40,327 nucleotides of DNA from CAZYJD01 sp964647785 (GCA_964647785.1 CAZYJD010000011.1:1-40327); one strand, 5' to 3'; shown: positions 24,505 to 33,232, counted from the stretch's first letter. Notes: generated from the sequence alone by a model not told the origin. Made by a program: numbers and translations.

Positions 24505-24571
24505 TTGGTTGATGCAGCCAATTGTATGGCAGCTTTAATGATTTTTAGTCATTTTTACCACTTTAGACGCC

Positions 24572-27040
24572 ATGTCAGAGAATACCCGAGAAACACGTTT
24601 TGCAGAAATTTTGTTGCCCTTGCCACTCAAGGGAACCTATACGTACAGAATCCCGCAGGATTTGAATGAACAAGTTGGGCGAGGGGTGAGGGTGGTGGTA
24701 CAATTTGGAAGAAGAAAGTTTTACACGGGTATTGTGTTGCGAACTTCTACGGTTCCGCCAAAAGGATATGAAGCAAAGTATATTTATGATGTCCTTGATC
24801 AGGAAGCCATCATTGATGACCGAACGCTGGGCTTCTGGGATTGGGTGGCCAAATATTACATGTGTGAACCCGGAGAGGTGATGAATGCAGCTCTGCCCGG
24901 AGGACTAAAAATAGAAAGTGAGACGGTTATCATCCCCAATGATGAATTCCAGGAAGTTGAGTTAGATCCTCAGGAAGAACAGGTGCTGGCTCTTCTAGAA
25001 ACGAGGCAAAAGCTCACTGCACACGATGTTTCTAAGGTGATTGGTTCCGAACAGAAGGCTTGGAGAGTTCTCAGATCGATGTACGAGAAGGGACTGGTTT
25101 GGTTCGAAGAGTCATACCATCAGCGATACAAACCCAAAAGGGTTAAATACATTCAACTCGCAGAGGATTATTGCCAAGAGGAAGTACTGAAAATACTTTT
25201 TGATCGGCTGGAGAAAAAGGCCATTCGGCAACTTGAAGTTTGCATGCATTATCTCCGTTTATGCCCGGATTACCAGGAAATTGAAAAGTCGGTGATTGTT
25301 CGCAACAACGCAGATCGTGCGGCCTTAAAGTCGTTGATAAGCAAAGGCGTATTTATAGAAATTGAGCGAGAAGAAGATCATTTGTTTCAGGCTGAAACTA
25401 CAGAAGATAGAAAAGAATTAACCGCACAGCAACAAAAGGTACACCAACAGATACTAAATGAATGGGAAACAAGAACTGTTTGTCTCTTAAAAGGGGTAGC
25501 AGCTTCTGGCAAAACACTGCTTTACATTGAGTTGATTTCAAGAAGCATATCTATGGGGAAGCAGGTGCTTTATTTGGTCCCTGAGATCGCATTGAGTTTT
25601 CAATTTGCAGAACAACTCAGACGGATTTTCGGAGATCAGGTATTATTCACACATTCGCGCTATGGCAGCAATGAAAGGGTAGAGGTATACCGCAAGGTAA
25701 TGGATGGCAGCTGCAGGGTACTGGTGGGAGCTCGTTCTTCGGTGTTCATGCCTTTTAAGGAACTGGGTCTGATTGTGGTGGATGAAGAGCACGATACGGG
25801 CTACAAACAGTTTGATCCTGCTCCGCGCTACAATGCGAGGGACACAGCCATTTATCTTGCAACATTGTACGATGAGTGTCGCGTGTTGCTGGGCTCTGCT
25901 ACACCTTCATTTGAGAGTATCTTCAATGCAAATACTGGTAAATACGGAAAGGTGGAGCTTTTGGAGCGATACCGGAATCAAGATGCTCCTGCTGTTCAAC
26001 TTGTAAAAAGACCAGCCCTGAGTCCTAACGTCAGTTCCTCCATTTTCAGTGATGAGTTGCTGGAGCAAATCAAGAAATGCTTGGAAAATGGTGAGCAGAT
26101 GATCATTTTTCATAACCAAAGAGGCTTTGTTCCGCAAATTGAATGCAGCAAATGCGGTTGGACCCCCAAATGTGTGAATTGCGATATTTCTCTAACTTAC
26201 TACAAAGGCATCAACTTGCTAAAATGCCATTATTGTGGTTTTAGCAGGGCCCCTTATGACCGTTGCAATGCTTGTGGCGATACCCACTTAAGCATGAGTG
26301 GCTATGGAACTGAAAGAATTGAAGATGAATTGCAAAGGCTCATACCTGAAATTAGGGCAGAGCGATTTGATCAATCAACCGTTGGCAACCGAAATGCCTA
26401 TGAACGATTAATGGGCAAATTCCAATCCGGAGAAATTGATGTTTTGATAGGAACGCAGATGATCACCAAAGGAATGAATTTTAGCAATGTAACATTGGTG
26501 GGCGTGATTAATGCTGATCAACTCATGAATTTCCCTGACTTCAGGGCCTACGAACGAGCCTTTCAACATATTTTGCAGGCGGGTGGTCGTGCAGGGAGAA
26601 GCGGTCAGCAGGCGCTGCTTATGATTCAAACACACAACCCCGGAGGGCATTTGTACCAATGGTTGCAATCGTACGGTTATGATCAATTATACGATTCTCA
26701 AATTGCTGAAAGAGAGCAATTTTTGTACCCTCCATTTTCTAAATTGATAAAAATCAATATCCGCTCAAAGAATGCAGCTTTGGCAGAACAGGCTGCCAAT
26801 GCTCTGAGTGATCAGTTGAAGATTGATTTTGGTCACCGCATACTGGGTCCTGAAAAACCTTATATCAGTAAGATTCGAGGTTATTTTCAGTTCAATATCT
26901 TATTTAAATTCGATTTACATGGGCCGTATTCAGAATACCGTAAATCCAAGGAGCGCATTCATTACTTCATGAAATCTTATGCAGATCTCAAGCAATTCAG
27001 GGGCAAAGTGCGAATTCAAGCAGATGTTGATCCGGTTTAA
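24572..27040 (+). CDS. priA: Primosomal replication protein N' (PriA helicase)
   Basis: The 822-residue protein restarts stalled replication forks. The N-terminal 3'-DNA-binding domain is followed by superfamily 2 helicase motifs: Walker A GVAASGKT (308-315), DEEH (404-407), LLGSATPS (439-446) and, further on, RFDQSTVGNR and GTQMITKGMNF. All eight zinc-binding cysteines between the helicase lobes are present (525, 528, 534, 537, 552, 555, 565, 568). Length is in the normal range. It is divergent from the lipoprotein gene and nine bases upstream of the glycosylase gene. Confidence 0.97.
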   Translation: MSENTRETRFAEILLPLPLKGTYTYRIPQDLNEQVGRGVRVVVQFGRRKFYTGIVLRTSTVPPKGYEAKYIYDVLDQEAIIDDRTLGFWDWVAKYYMCEPGEVMNAALPGGLKIESETVIIPNDEFQEVELDPQEEQVLALLETRQKLTAHDVSKVIGSEQKAWRVLRSMYEKGLVWFEESYHQRYKPKRVKYIQLAEDYCQEEVLKILFDRLEKKAIRQLEVCMHYLRLCPDYQEIEKSVIVRNNADRAALKSLISKGVFIEIEREEDHLFQAETTEDRKELTAQQQKVHQQILNEWETRTVCLLKGVAASGKTLLYIELISRSISMGKQVLYLVPEIALSFQFAEQLRRIFGDQVLFTHSRYGSNERVEVYRKVMDGSCRVLVGARSSVFMPFKELGLIVVDEEHDTGYKQFDPAPRYNARDTAIYLATLYDECRVLLGSATPSFESIFNANTGKYGKVELLERYRNQDAPAVQLVKRPALSPNVSSSIFSDELLEQIKKCLENGEQMIIFHNQRGFVPQIECSKCGWTPKCVNCDISLTYYKGINLLKCHYCGFSRAPYDRCNACGDTHLSMSGYGTERIEDELQRLIPEIRAERFDQSTVGNRNAYERLMGKFQSGEIDVLIGTQMITKGMNFSNVTLVGVINADQLMNFPDFRAYERAFQHILQAGGRAGRSGQQALLMIQTHNPGGHLYQWLQSYGYDQLYDSQIAEREQFLYPPFSKLIKINIRSKNAALAEQAANALSDQLKIDFGHRILGPEKPYISKIRGYFQFNILFKFDLHGPYSEYRKSKERIHYFMKSYADLKQFRGKVRIQADVDPV

Positions 27041-27048
27041 AAAGGGGG

Positions 27049-27648
27049 ATGGGCGTAATTCTTGATCAATCCTTCTTTCAGCATCCTGATGTTGAATATG
27101 TGGCTCGAAGATTACTCGGAAAAAAATTGTGCTTTAAAACGATGGCAGGGTTTTGCAGTGGCAGAATCGTAGAAACTGAAGCCTATGCAGGCCCATGGGA
27201 TAAAGCATCTCATGCTTATGGAAACAAGCGAACACCGAGAACTGAAGTCATGTTTCATCTGGGAGGATGTGCTTATGTTTATTTTTGTTACGGCATGCAT
27301 CATATGTTCAATGTTGTAACGGGTCCAGAAAATACACCACATGCAGTGTTGATTCGCGCCCTTGAGCCTTTGGAAGGAATTGATCTAATGAAAGCAAGAA
27401 GGAAAAATGACACCATAACTGCGTTAACCAATGGACCGGCAAAGTTGTGCCAAGCCTTGGGAATAGATCGCGCTCTAAATGGTCAGTCTTTGATTTCGGG
27501 TCAACTTTACATAGAAGAAGATGGCCACCACCCTTGTGAAAGTGAAGTGGTAGCAGTCCCTCGCATTGGCATCGATTATGCACAAGAACATGCGCAGTTG
27601 CCCATGCGTTTTTATATCAGTGGTTCAATGTATGTAAGCAAAAGATGA
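27049..27648 (+). CDS. DNA-3-methyladenine glycosylase (AAG/MPG family)
   Basis: A 199-residue enzyme of the mammalian-type alkyladenine glycosylase family, which removes alkylated purines in base excision repair. The motif RIVETEAYAGPWDKASHAYGNKRTPR (split: VETEAY at 41-46 holds the catalytic glutamate; ASHAYGNKRTPR follows) and YVYFCYGMHHMFNVV are characteristic, as is NGPAKLCQALGI near the C-terminus. It overlaps the next gene by four bases (ATGA) and follows priA closely, so it may share the priA transcript. Confidence 0.93.
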   Translation: MGVILDQSFFQHPDVEYVARRLLGKKLCFKTMAGFCSGRIVETEAYAGPWDKASHAYGNKRTPRTEVMFHLGGCAYVYFCYGMHHMFNVVTGPENTPHAVLIRALEPLEGIDLMKARRKNDTITALTNGPAKLCQALGIDRALNGQSLISGQLYIEEDGHHPCESEVVAVPRIGIDYAQEHAQLPMRFYISGSMYVSKR

Positions 27649-28043
27649 AAAACATTTCTCGAATATTTCTGGCGGTATTAATTATTGTATTTACCACCAT
27701 GGCATGGTCTCAAACAGGTGGGGGAGCCGTTCCTGTTTTTAATGAACCCCTGCAATATGACTTTGGAGAAATACCGGAAGGCGACAGTGCAGTAAAAATA
27801 TTTGAGTTTGTTAATACCGGAAACAAGTCATTGGTCATCAACAAAACCAATATCACCTGTAGTTGCACCCAATCAAAATATCCTAAAGAGGTACTACCCG
27901 GAGATACCGGTCGTATCCAGGTGGTTTTCGATACCGAAAAAAAGAAGGGTTTTTACGCACAGGGCGTGAACCTCTATTATGAAGGGGGAGAAATCAATAT
28001 CATCATATATGCTACTGTGCTAGCAAAGAAAGAGGAGGATTGA
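27645..28043 (+). CDS. DUF1573 family secreted protein
   Basis: A 132-residue protein with a signal peptide (KNISRIFLAVLIIVFTTMAWSQ, cleavage near residue 23). The remainder is one immunoglobulin-like DUF1573 domain: YDFGEIPEGDSAVKIFEFVNTG, ITCSCTQSKYPKEVLPGDTG and IQVVFDTEKKKGFY. The CSC pair is conserved in the family. Such proteins are abundant in Bacteroidota; their function is unknown and periplasmic or surface location is inferred from the signal peptide. The start overlaps the glycosylase stop by four bases. Confidence 0.88.
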   Translation: MKNISRIFLAVLIIVFTTMAWSQTGGGAVPVFNEPLQYDFGEIPEGDSAVKIFEFVNTGNKSLVINKTNITCSCTQSKYPKEVLPGDTGRIQVVFDTEKKKGFYAQGVNLYYEGGEINIIIYATVLAKKEED

Positions 28044-28050
28044 AGTCCTC
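28035..28050. terminator. Small hairpin overlapping two convergent stop codons (weak terminator)
   Basis: GAGGA (28035-28039) pairs with TCCTC (28046-28050) around a six-base loop. It covers the TGA of the DUF1573 gene and the last codon of the minus-strand sugar transferase. No T-tract follows on either strand, so any terminator activity would be weak. Confidence 0.3.
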
Positions 28051-29479
28051 ACTTACCTCGGCCCTGTACCATGATTAAAGCCGTATAGATAAGGATTTTG
28101 ATATCCAGGGCAAGACTCATGTTTTCCAGATAAAGCAAATCAAAACGCATCCGCTCGATCATCTGATCTACGTTTTCGGCATAACCGTATTTCACCTGGC
28201 CCCAACTGGTAATGCCCGGTCGTATTTGATGCAGTCGTCGATAATGCGGCGCTGCCTCACAAATCTGATCGATGTAATACTTGCGTTCGGGTCTCGGACC
28301 CACGAGAGACATATCTCCAACAATGACATTCCAAAATTGTGGCAACTCATCGAGACGGGTTTTTCTCAGAAATTTTCCAGCCCTGGTAATCCTTGGGTCA
28401 TGCGTACTGCTCAACTGAGGGCCGTATTTCTCGGCATCGGTATACATTGTTCTGAATTTGATGATGAGAAAGGGCGCCCCCTTTTTTCCAATGCGTTCTT
28501 GTTTAAAGAAAACAGAACCCTTAGACCCACTCTTGACTAGCACAGCGATGAAAAGCATGAGCGGAAACAGGAGTAAAAGTGCAAGGATAGAAAGGCTGAC
28601 ATCCATCAAACGTTTGATGCTTCGTTGCCACTGGGGCATAATTTCCGTATCAATTTCTATCAATACTGCTCCCAGAATATTGCTCATTTTTACCGAACCA
28701 CTGAGTATATCATACATGTCGGGAATGATTTTGATTACCACCGGTTGATCGCTTAGTATGCTGAGTAACTTGCTTATTTTTCCATGTTCAGAAGTTTCAA
28801 TTGCTATGATAACTTCTTCAATGCCCAACTCATCAATCCAACGGTTCAATTCTGTATAGGTTCCGAGATAGGGTACTTTTTTCTCCAGTTCATCAATGCT
28901 TTCACCATTTACGCTTACGAAGCCTTTGATGAAATAGCCATCTCGGATTTTGGAATTTTCTATTTCCTCGAATAGAGCAAGTGCCTTGTCGCTACTGCCT
29001 ATAAGCAAAGTGTTAAAGCCGATTAACCCCTGGTGAATTCGATTGTTAATTCGACTGCTTAAAATCAATCTGGCTGTCGCACTCAGCAAAAAATGCAGAA
29101 TGAAAAGACTTGCCGCAGTGTAGTAATAATCGCGGTAGCTTTCAACTTCATCATCTAGCAGCAAGAGAAAGAAGATAACGATGACACCTAGGAATGAAAC
29201 AATTAGCACTTGACTGAATTCTCGCAAGCGAGATTTGCGCTTCAAGTTGCGGTATAAACCATAACCAGCATAAGCCAAAAGCCAGGCAAAGGGGATAAGC
29301 AGCACCCCCAAAAGAAAACGTTGGTCATTCAAGGCGTGGTGCAAAGGCTGACCCTCCACCATTCCTTTGCGAACAAGGTAGAACAACACCCAAGCTAAGG
29401 CTGCAGTCAGCCAGTCGCTGGCCAGATAACTCAGTAGTAGTTTTCTTTTATTCAAAAAACAGGATTTTGAAATTGTCAA
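28049..29479 (-). CDS. Polyprenyl-phosphate sugar-1-phosphate transferase (WbaP/WcaJ type)
   Basis: The 476-residue protein primes envelope glycan synthesis by moving a sugar-1-phosphate from a nucleotide sugar to a polyprenyl phosphate. Four transmembrane helices lie near residues 14-36, 55-75, 91-109 and 119-140, followed by a nucleotide-binding-like domain (NTLLIGSS, 157-163) and a further hydrophobic helix (292-315). The catalytic domain has FKQERIGKKG, FLIIKFRTM, RKTRLDELPQFWNVI and DMSLVGPRP, with Asp377-Glu378 as the expected catalytic pair. The ATG start at 29479 overlaps the upstream lipoprotein gene by 32 bases; a TTG at 29455 (LNKRK) would reduce this to 8. The sugar cannot be told from sequence. 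Confidence 0.93.
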   Translation of the reverse strand: MTISKSCFLNKRKLLLSYLASDWLTAALAWVLFYLVRKGMVEGQPLHHALNDQRFLLGVLLIPFAWLLAYAGYGLYRNLKRKSRLREFSQVLIVSFLGVIVIFFLLLLDDEVESYRDYYYTAASLFILHFLLSATARLILSSRINNRIHQGLIGFNTLLIGSSDKALALFEEIENSKIRDGYFIKGFVSVNGESIDELEKKVPYLGTYTELNRWIDELGIEEVIIAIETSEHGKISKLLSILSDQPVVIKIIPDMYDILSGSVKMSNILGAVLIEIDTEIMPQWQRSIKRLMDVSLSILALLLLFPLMLFIAVLVKSGSKGSVFFKQERIGKKGAPFLIIKFRTMYTDAEKYGPQLSSTHDPRITRAGKFLRKTRLDELPQFWNVIVGDMSLVGPRPERKYYIDQICEAAPHYRRLHQIRPGITSWGQVKYGYAENVDQMIERMRFDLLYLENMSLALDIKILIYTALIMVQGRGK

Positions 29480-30386
29480 TTAGGATACGGGCGGTATCAG
29501 ATTGGGCATCACTGTAAGAAGAAAGGAAAATTTTAAAGTTATCGCGGCTAAAATCGGGTACGCTGATATCTTCTTTCAGACTGATGTATACTTTTCTCCA
29601 TTCTCCATCGGTTGGAAAGCCCAGAAACACAGGTATTTCTCCAAATGTACTCGTCATACTTGGGATGAAACCAAACTGCAGAGCTGCATCGCTATTGAAG
29701 TTTGCCTCGAGAAAAACCTCGTTTCCACCCTTCGGAAGATTGAATTCATTAACGGTTGCATTGTGGAAATACTGTTTCCCTTTTCCGAGCAGCACCTTGC
29801 CACTGGCGGTGTTTTGTCGGTTGTCCCATTGAAACACCTCCGTAGGATCGGTCGTAATGAACATGCTGTCGATGGTGGCATTGGGGTTGCTTGCCGTGAA
29901 ACTATTAGCGAGATCTTCAAAATCTTCGATCCATCTGAATTGAGCTGCTTCACGGTATTTAACTTTTGGATGGATGGTATCCACCATCCCGGGGACCAAA
30001 ATTTGAGAAGTATCAAAAGGGGCGTAAAAGGGGTATGCAATGCGATCGTTCGAACGTCCATTTCTTTTTATGCCTGCAGAGATGCTGATTTTGGCATTTC
30101 CACTGGCTAGAACGGGAACAGTGGCCGGGGTTTCAAACACTCCGATCAGTTGACTATTTACAAACACCCATGCATCTGTTATGCCATGAGCATCGCTTCC
30201 CTGTGATCCATCGGCCGCAACTTCTAGTTTTATTTCGGGGATGTACAAATAGGACGGGATGGATTCTGGAGGATTGATTCCATTGCACGACCACAAGAGT
30301 GGAATGGCCAATAGCACCGGCACCAGGATCAAGTGACGGAATAATTTAGGCGTGAGATTGAATGAAGTTTCTTTCCAGCTGGTCAT
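29448..30386 (-). CDS. Envelope lipoprotein of unknown function
   Basis: A protein of about 312 residues without a family I can name. From ATG 30386 it has an 18-residue basic N-terminus, a hydrophobic core (LILVPVLLAIPLL) and the lipobox LLWSC, with Cys34 as the lipidation site. The mature part looks like two beta-sandwich regions: one with DAWVFVNSQLIGVFETPA, the other ending in RILIDNFKIL, reminiscent of carbohydrate-binding jelly-roll folds. A start at 30413 would add nine residues and more overlap with the upstream gene. The gene overlaps both neighbours, so the three minus-strand genes form one unit. Confidence 0.72.
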   Translation of the reverse strand: MTSWKETSFNLTPKLFRHLILVPVLLAIPLLWSCNGINPPESIPSYLYIPEIKLEVAADGSQGSDAHGITDAWVFVNSQLIGVFETPATVPVLASGNAKISISAGIKRNGRSNDRIAYPFYAPFDTSQILVPGMVDTIHPKVKYREAAQFRWIEDFEDLANSFTASNPNATIDSMFITTDPTEVFQWDNRQNTASGKVLLGKGKQYFHNATVNEFNLPKGGNEVFLEANFNSDAALQFGFIPSMTSTFGEIPVFLGFPTDGEWRKVYISLKEDISVPDFSRDNFKIFLSSYSDAQSDTARILIDNFKILFFE

Positions 30387-31296
30387 AAATTTGTTCAGCC
30401 ACAAATTTAGCATTAATGTACTCGTTCAGTCCCGGAATATCATCCCGTTCATTGATAATGCCATTGCCGAAAAGACTTAATTCATGATGAAGAAGGTCTT
30501 CATAAACGAGTTCTTCTTCAATAGGGGCAGCTCCTAATTCAGATTCTCGATATTTTTCTTCCACTTGTTCGCCACTTTTCACAATCACAGTATGATTGAT
30601 ATGGTTGAGGGTGATGAAAGTTTGGTTTTGAAAGATTCGTGTTTTGTGAACTTCGTGATCGCTGACCTTGCTTGCTGATAAAATTGCGATGCATCCATTG
30701 AAAAACTCCAGTCGGCAGTTTACCACATCGGGGTCACGATCATAAATTCCTACACCAGTGGCATGCACATATTTCAGGGGACTGGCAGCAAGTTGCAGTG
30801 CATTGTCGATATCAGGAAACATCAAATCGCTCACCACTGAGAGGCGAACGGATTTTGAAGAGTGTTTGATGTAGCGGTTGCTTTCGATGATTCGGGGTTG
30901 CAACTCAAGATGGCCAATGCTCCTAAACGTTGGGGTGAAACGGTGCTTGTGCGATAATTGAAAATGAATGCCTGCCTCATATTGCAAAAGTTGAAGTTTT
31001 CGAACCTCGCTTATATCCAGGAGCGCTGGTTGATCCAAATAGATGTGCTTAGACTCGCGGCTGATGTTTCGCAACGTTTGGTAATCAGAAAATCCCAAAT
31101 CCATGATTGCTACAGCATCGCATTGATCCAAAAAGGGTTTAACCGATTGATAGTTCTTAACACATTCAATGTGATCGGCCTGGCAAACTGCCGGCACCTC
31201 AAGCCCGGGAATTTGCATCACCCGTGATATGAGGTCGTCGGTTACATGACCCGCTCCTAGAAAACCGAGCCTGACTTTTTTCTCCTTTCTTTGCAT
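30346..31296 (-). CDS. Gfo/Idh/MocA-family protein with degenerate active site
   Basis: The 316-residue protein has the Rossmann start VRLGFLGAGHVTDDL (8-22) and the C-terminal beta-sheet domain of Gfo/Idh/MocA oxidoreductases. The usual EKP motif, whose lysine contacts cofactor and substrate, reads DQP at 88-90. The stretch corresponding to the family's GHVERFNPAF reads SHKHRFTPTF (115-124). Where related Bacteroidota sequences have DLMIHDID with the active-site histidine, this one has DLMFPDID (157-164). All three changes suggest loss of dehydrogenase activity. It starts the minus-strand unit with the lipoprotein and sugar transferase and is divergent from pcm. Confidence 0.78.
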   Translation of the reverse strand: MQRKEKKVRLGFLGAGHVTDDLISRVMQIPGLEVPAVCQADHIECVKNYQSVKPFLDQCDAVAIMDLGFSDYQTLRNISRESKHIYLDQPALLDISEVRKLQLLQYEAGIHFQLSHKHRFTPTFRSIGHLELQPRIIESNRYIKHSSKSVRLSVVSDLMFPDIDNALQLAASPLKYVHATGVGIYDRDPDVVNCRLEFFNGCIAILSASKVSDHEVHKTRIFQNQTFITLNHINHTVIVKSGEQVEEKYRESELGAAPIEEELVYEDLLHHELSLFGNGIINERDDIPGLNEYINAKFVAEQIYDQLERNFIQSHA

Positions 31297-31379
31297 GCCG
31301 CTTTCGGACCACGAAATAAGGGCATCTCAAAGGATTCCGAAAAAGGGGTTATACAAAAGCGTATGAAATAATAAACACT

Positions 31380-32030
31380 TTGAAAGATAGCTATAAGCAT
31401 AAAGGGCGCCGTAAAAGGCTTGTAGAAACTCTTCGCAGCAAAGGGATTGCTGATGAACGTGTGCTTGATGCAATGATGCAGGTGCCACGTCATTTCTTTT
31501 TCCCGCGCGATTTTGAAGATGAGGCTTACGAAGATCGCGCATTTCCAATTGGAGAGGGCCAGACCATCTCACAACCATATACCGTCGCTTATCAAAGCAG
31601 CTTGTTAAAAGTAATGTCTGGCGACAAAGTTCTTGAAATTGGAACCGGCAGTGGATACCAGGCGGCTGTATTGCATGCCATGGGATGTAAGGTTTTTACA
31701 GTGGAACGTCATGCCAGTTTGCATGAGAAGGCACGCGAATTGTTTCTACAACTTGGTATGGATATTCATTGTTATCTGGGTGATGGAAGTCTTGGATGGA
31801 TGGACTTTGCACCCTACAAGGGAATTGTGGTCACTGCTGCCGCTCCTGATGTTTCTGAAAATTTGCTTCGGCAACTCGATGTAAATGGACGGCTGGTAAT
31901 TCCTACCGGAGCAATCAGTGAACAGCGCATGAGTGTGTATCACAGGGCTGTTGATAATAAAATCAAATGCACCCTTTACGGCCGTTTTAAATTTGTTCCA
32001 TTGATAGGGGAAAAAGGATGGAAAGAATGA
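31380..32030 (+). CDS. pcm: Protein-L-isoaspartate O-methyltransferase (TTG start)
   Basis: The 216-residue enzyme methylates isoaspartyl residues in aged proteins so that they can be repaired. The N-terminal HKGRRKRLVETLRSKGIADERVLDAM-type helix leads to VPRHFFFP; the active-site region EGQTISQPY (59-67) and the SAM-binding motif VLEIGTGSGYQAAVL (84-98) are intact, as is GRLVIPTG near the C-terminus. The start is TTG 31380: the only upstream ATG reads into a stop after one codon, and family members begin exactly here. It overlaps the next gene by a few bases. Confidence 0.94.
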   Translation: MKDSYKHKGRRKRLVETLRSKGIADERVLDAMMQVPRHFFFPRDFEDEAYEDRAFPIGEGQTISQPYTVAYQSSLLKVMSGDKVLEIGTGSGYQAAVLHAMGCKVFTVERHASLHEKARELFLQLGMDIHCYLGDGSLGWMDFAPYKGIVVTAAAPDVSENLLRQLDVNGRLVIPTGAISEQRMSVYHRAVDNKIKCTLYGRFKFVPLIGEKGWKE

Positions 32031-33232
32031 GGAACAAACTTTTTGGTGCATTGATGCTGCTGATATTCACCATTTCAATGGCTTCTGCACAGGACATGGC
32101 ACAGCCAAACCTTCTTACAACCAAGGCCAAATCTGGTGATGGCATTTTTACTTTGCTCAAGCGGTTTCATTTGAATGATCAACAATGTGCCATCGATTCC
32201 TTTCTCAGTTTGAATCAACTTAAAATTAGTGATTACCTGATCAAAGACAGGAGCTATCAGTTGCCAATTTTGATTCATGATTTTGATGGAAAAAGCATAC
32301 GCAGCACCTTGGGTATGAATGATTGGGATCGGGCGGTTGCTATACAACAATACAACGGTAGTCTTTTTGAAGAAGGAGTGAAGCCGGGCCGATATGCAGA
32401 AGATCTGTCGCTATGGGTCCCCTTGCACCTGAATGAATGCAATTTTGGTGTTCCATCGGAAAAACCTCTAGAAGCAACTGTAAAATCGGTTTTGGATGTG
32501 CCGCTTTTTGGAGAAGCTTACCAAAAGGTTGAAGTCAAAGATGATCTCTTGAAAGGTCATGTATATTATGTCATTAGCGGACATGGTGGTCCGGATCCTG
32601 GGGCAATGGGAGAGAAGGATAAGAACACTCTTTGTGAAGATGAATATGCCTATGATGTGGCAATCAGGCTTGCACGAAATTTGATGGAGCACGGTGCCAT
32701 CGTGCACATGATCATTCGCGATGAAAATGACGGTATCAGGGATGAAATGTACCTCAAACCCGATAAAGACGAAACATGTCTGAATGCTGGAAACCTACCA
32801 CTCAATCAGTTGCAGCGTTTGCGACAAAGAGTAAGGGCTGTGAACGATTTGTATAACACATATCGGAGACGAGAAGACATTGTATTCCAGCGTGCCATAG
32901 TGGTTCATGTGGATTCGAGAAATGAAGGCCAAAAAATTGATCTCTTCTTTTACCATTATCCGGGCAGTGAAAAAGGACAGTCGCTGGCAAAAATGATGCT
33001 TAAAACCGTGCGTGAGGAGTATGCCGAGCATCAAAAAGGCAGAGAATATTCAGGGGTTGTAAAGCCGAGAGACTTGTATGTTCTCAGAGAAATGAAGCCG
33101 GTAACGGTGTACATCGAGTTAGGAAACATCACCAATACATTTGATCAGAAGAGGTTGGTGGTGGTTAATAATCGTCAGGCTTTGGCCAATTGGTTTAGCC
33201 AGGGTATACTGAATCATCAGGGAAGCCCATGA
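32027..33232 (+). CDS. N-acetylmuramoyl-L-alanine amidase-like protein with LysM-like segment
   Basis: About 401 residues. After a signal peptide (KLFGALMLLIFTISMASAQ) comes a segment AKSGDGIFTLLKRFHLNDQQ ... YQLPI that resembles a LysM domain. The C-terminal half matches amidase_3: counting from the ATG at 32018, His189 (VISGHGGPDPGAMG), Glu209 and His297 (VVHVDSRN) are the expected zinc ligands and Glu367 (VYIELGNITN) the catalytic acid. Such enzymes cut the stem peptide from the glycan in the periplasm. I chose ATG 32027, which gives a four-base ATGA overlap with pcm; ATG 32018 is possible. Confidence 0.82.
   Translation: MRNKLFGALMLLIFTISMASAQDMAQPNLLTTKAKSGDGIFTLLKRFHLNDQQCAIDSFLSLNQLKISDYLIKDRSYQLPILIHDFDGKSIRSTLGMNDWDRAVAIQQYNGSLFEEGVKPGRYAEDLSLWVPLHLNECNFGVPSEKPLEATVKSVLDVPLFGEAYQKVEVKDDLLKGHVYYVISGHGGPDPGAMGEKDKNTLCEDEYAYDVAIRLARNLMEHGAIVHMIIRDENDGIRDEMYLKPDKDETCLNAGNLPLNQLQRLRQRVRAVNDLYNTYRRREDIVFQRAIVVHVDSRNEGQKIDLFFYHYPGSEKGQSLAKMMLKTVREEYAEHQKGREYSGVVKPRDLYVLREMKPVTVYIELGNITNTFDQKRLVVVNNRQALANWFSQGILNHQGSP

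Noticed and set aside
24229..24669. 146-codon plus-strand frame upstream of priA
   Set aside because: Overlaps the lipoprotein gene in antisense and runs into priA in another frame; PriA's own start at 24572 is well supported.
29502..30110. 202-codon plus-strand frame
   Set aside because: Antisense to the lipoprotein gene, no recognisable domain, no promoter; the minus-strand protein has a signal peptide and good coding character.
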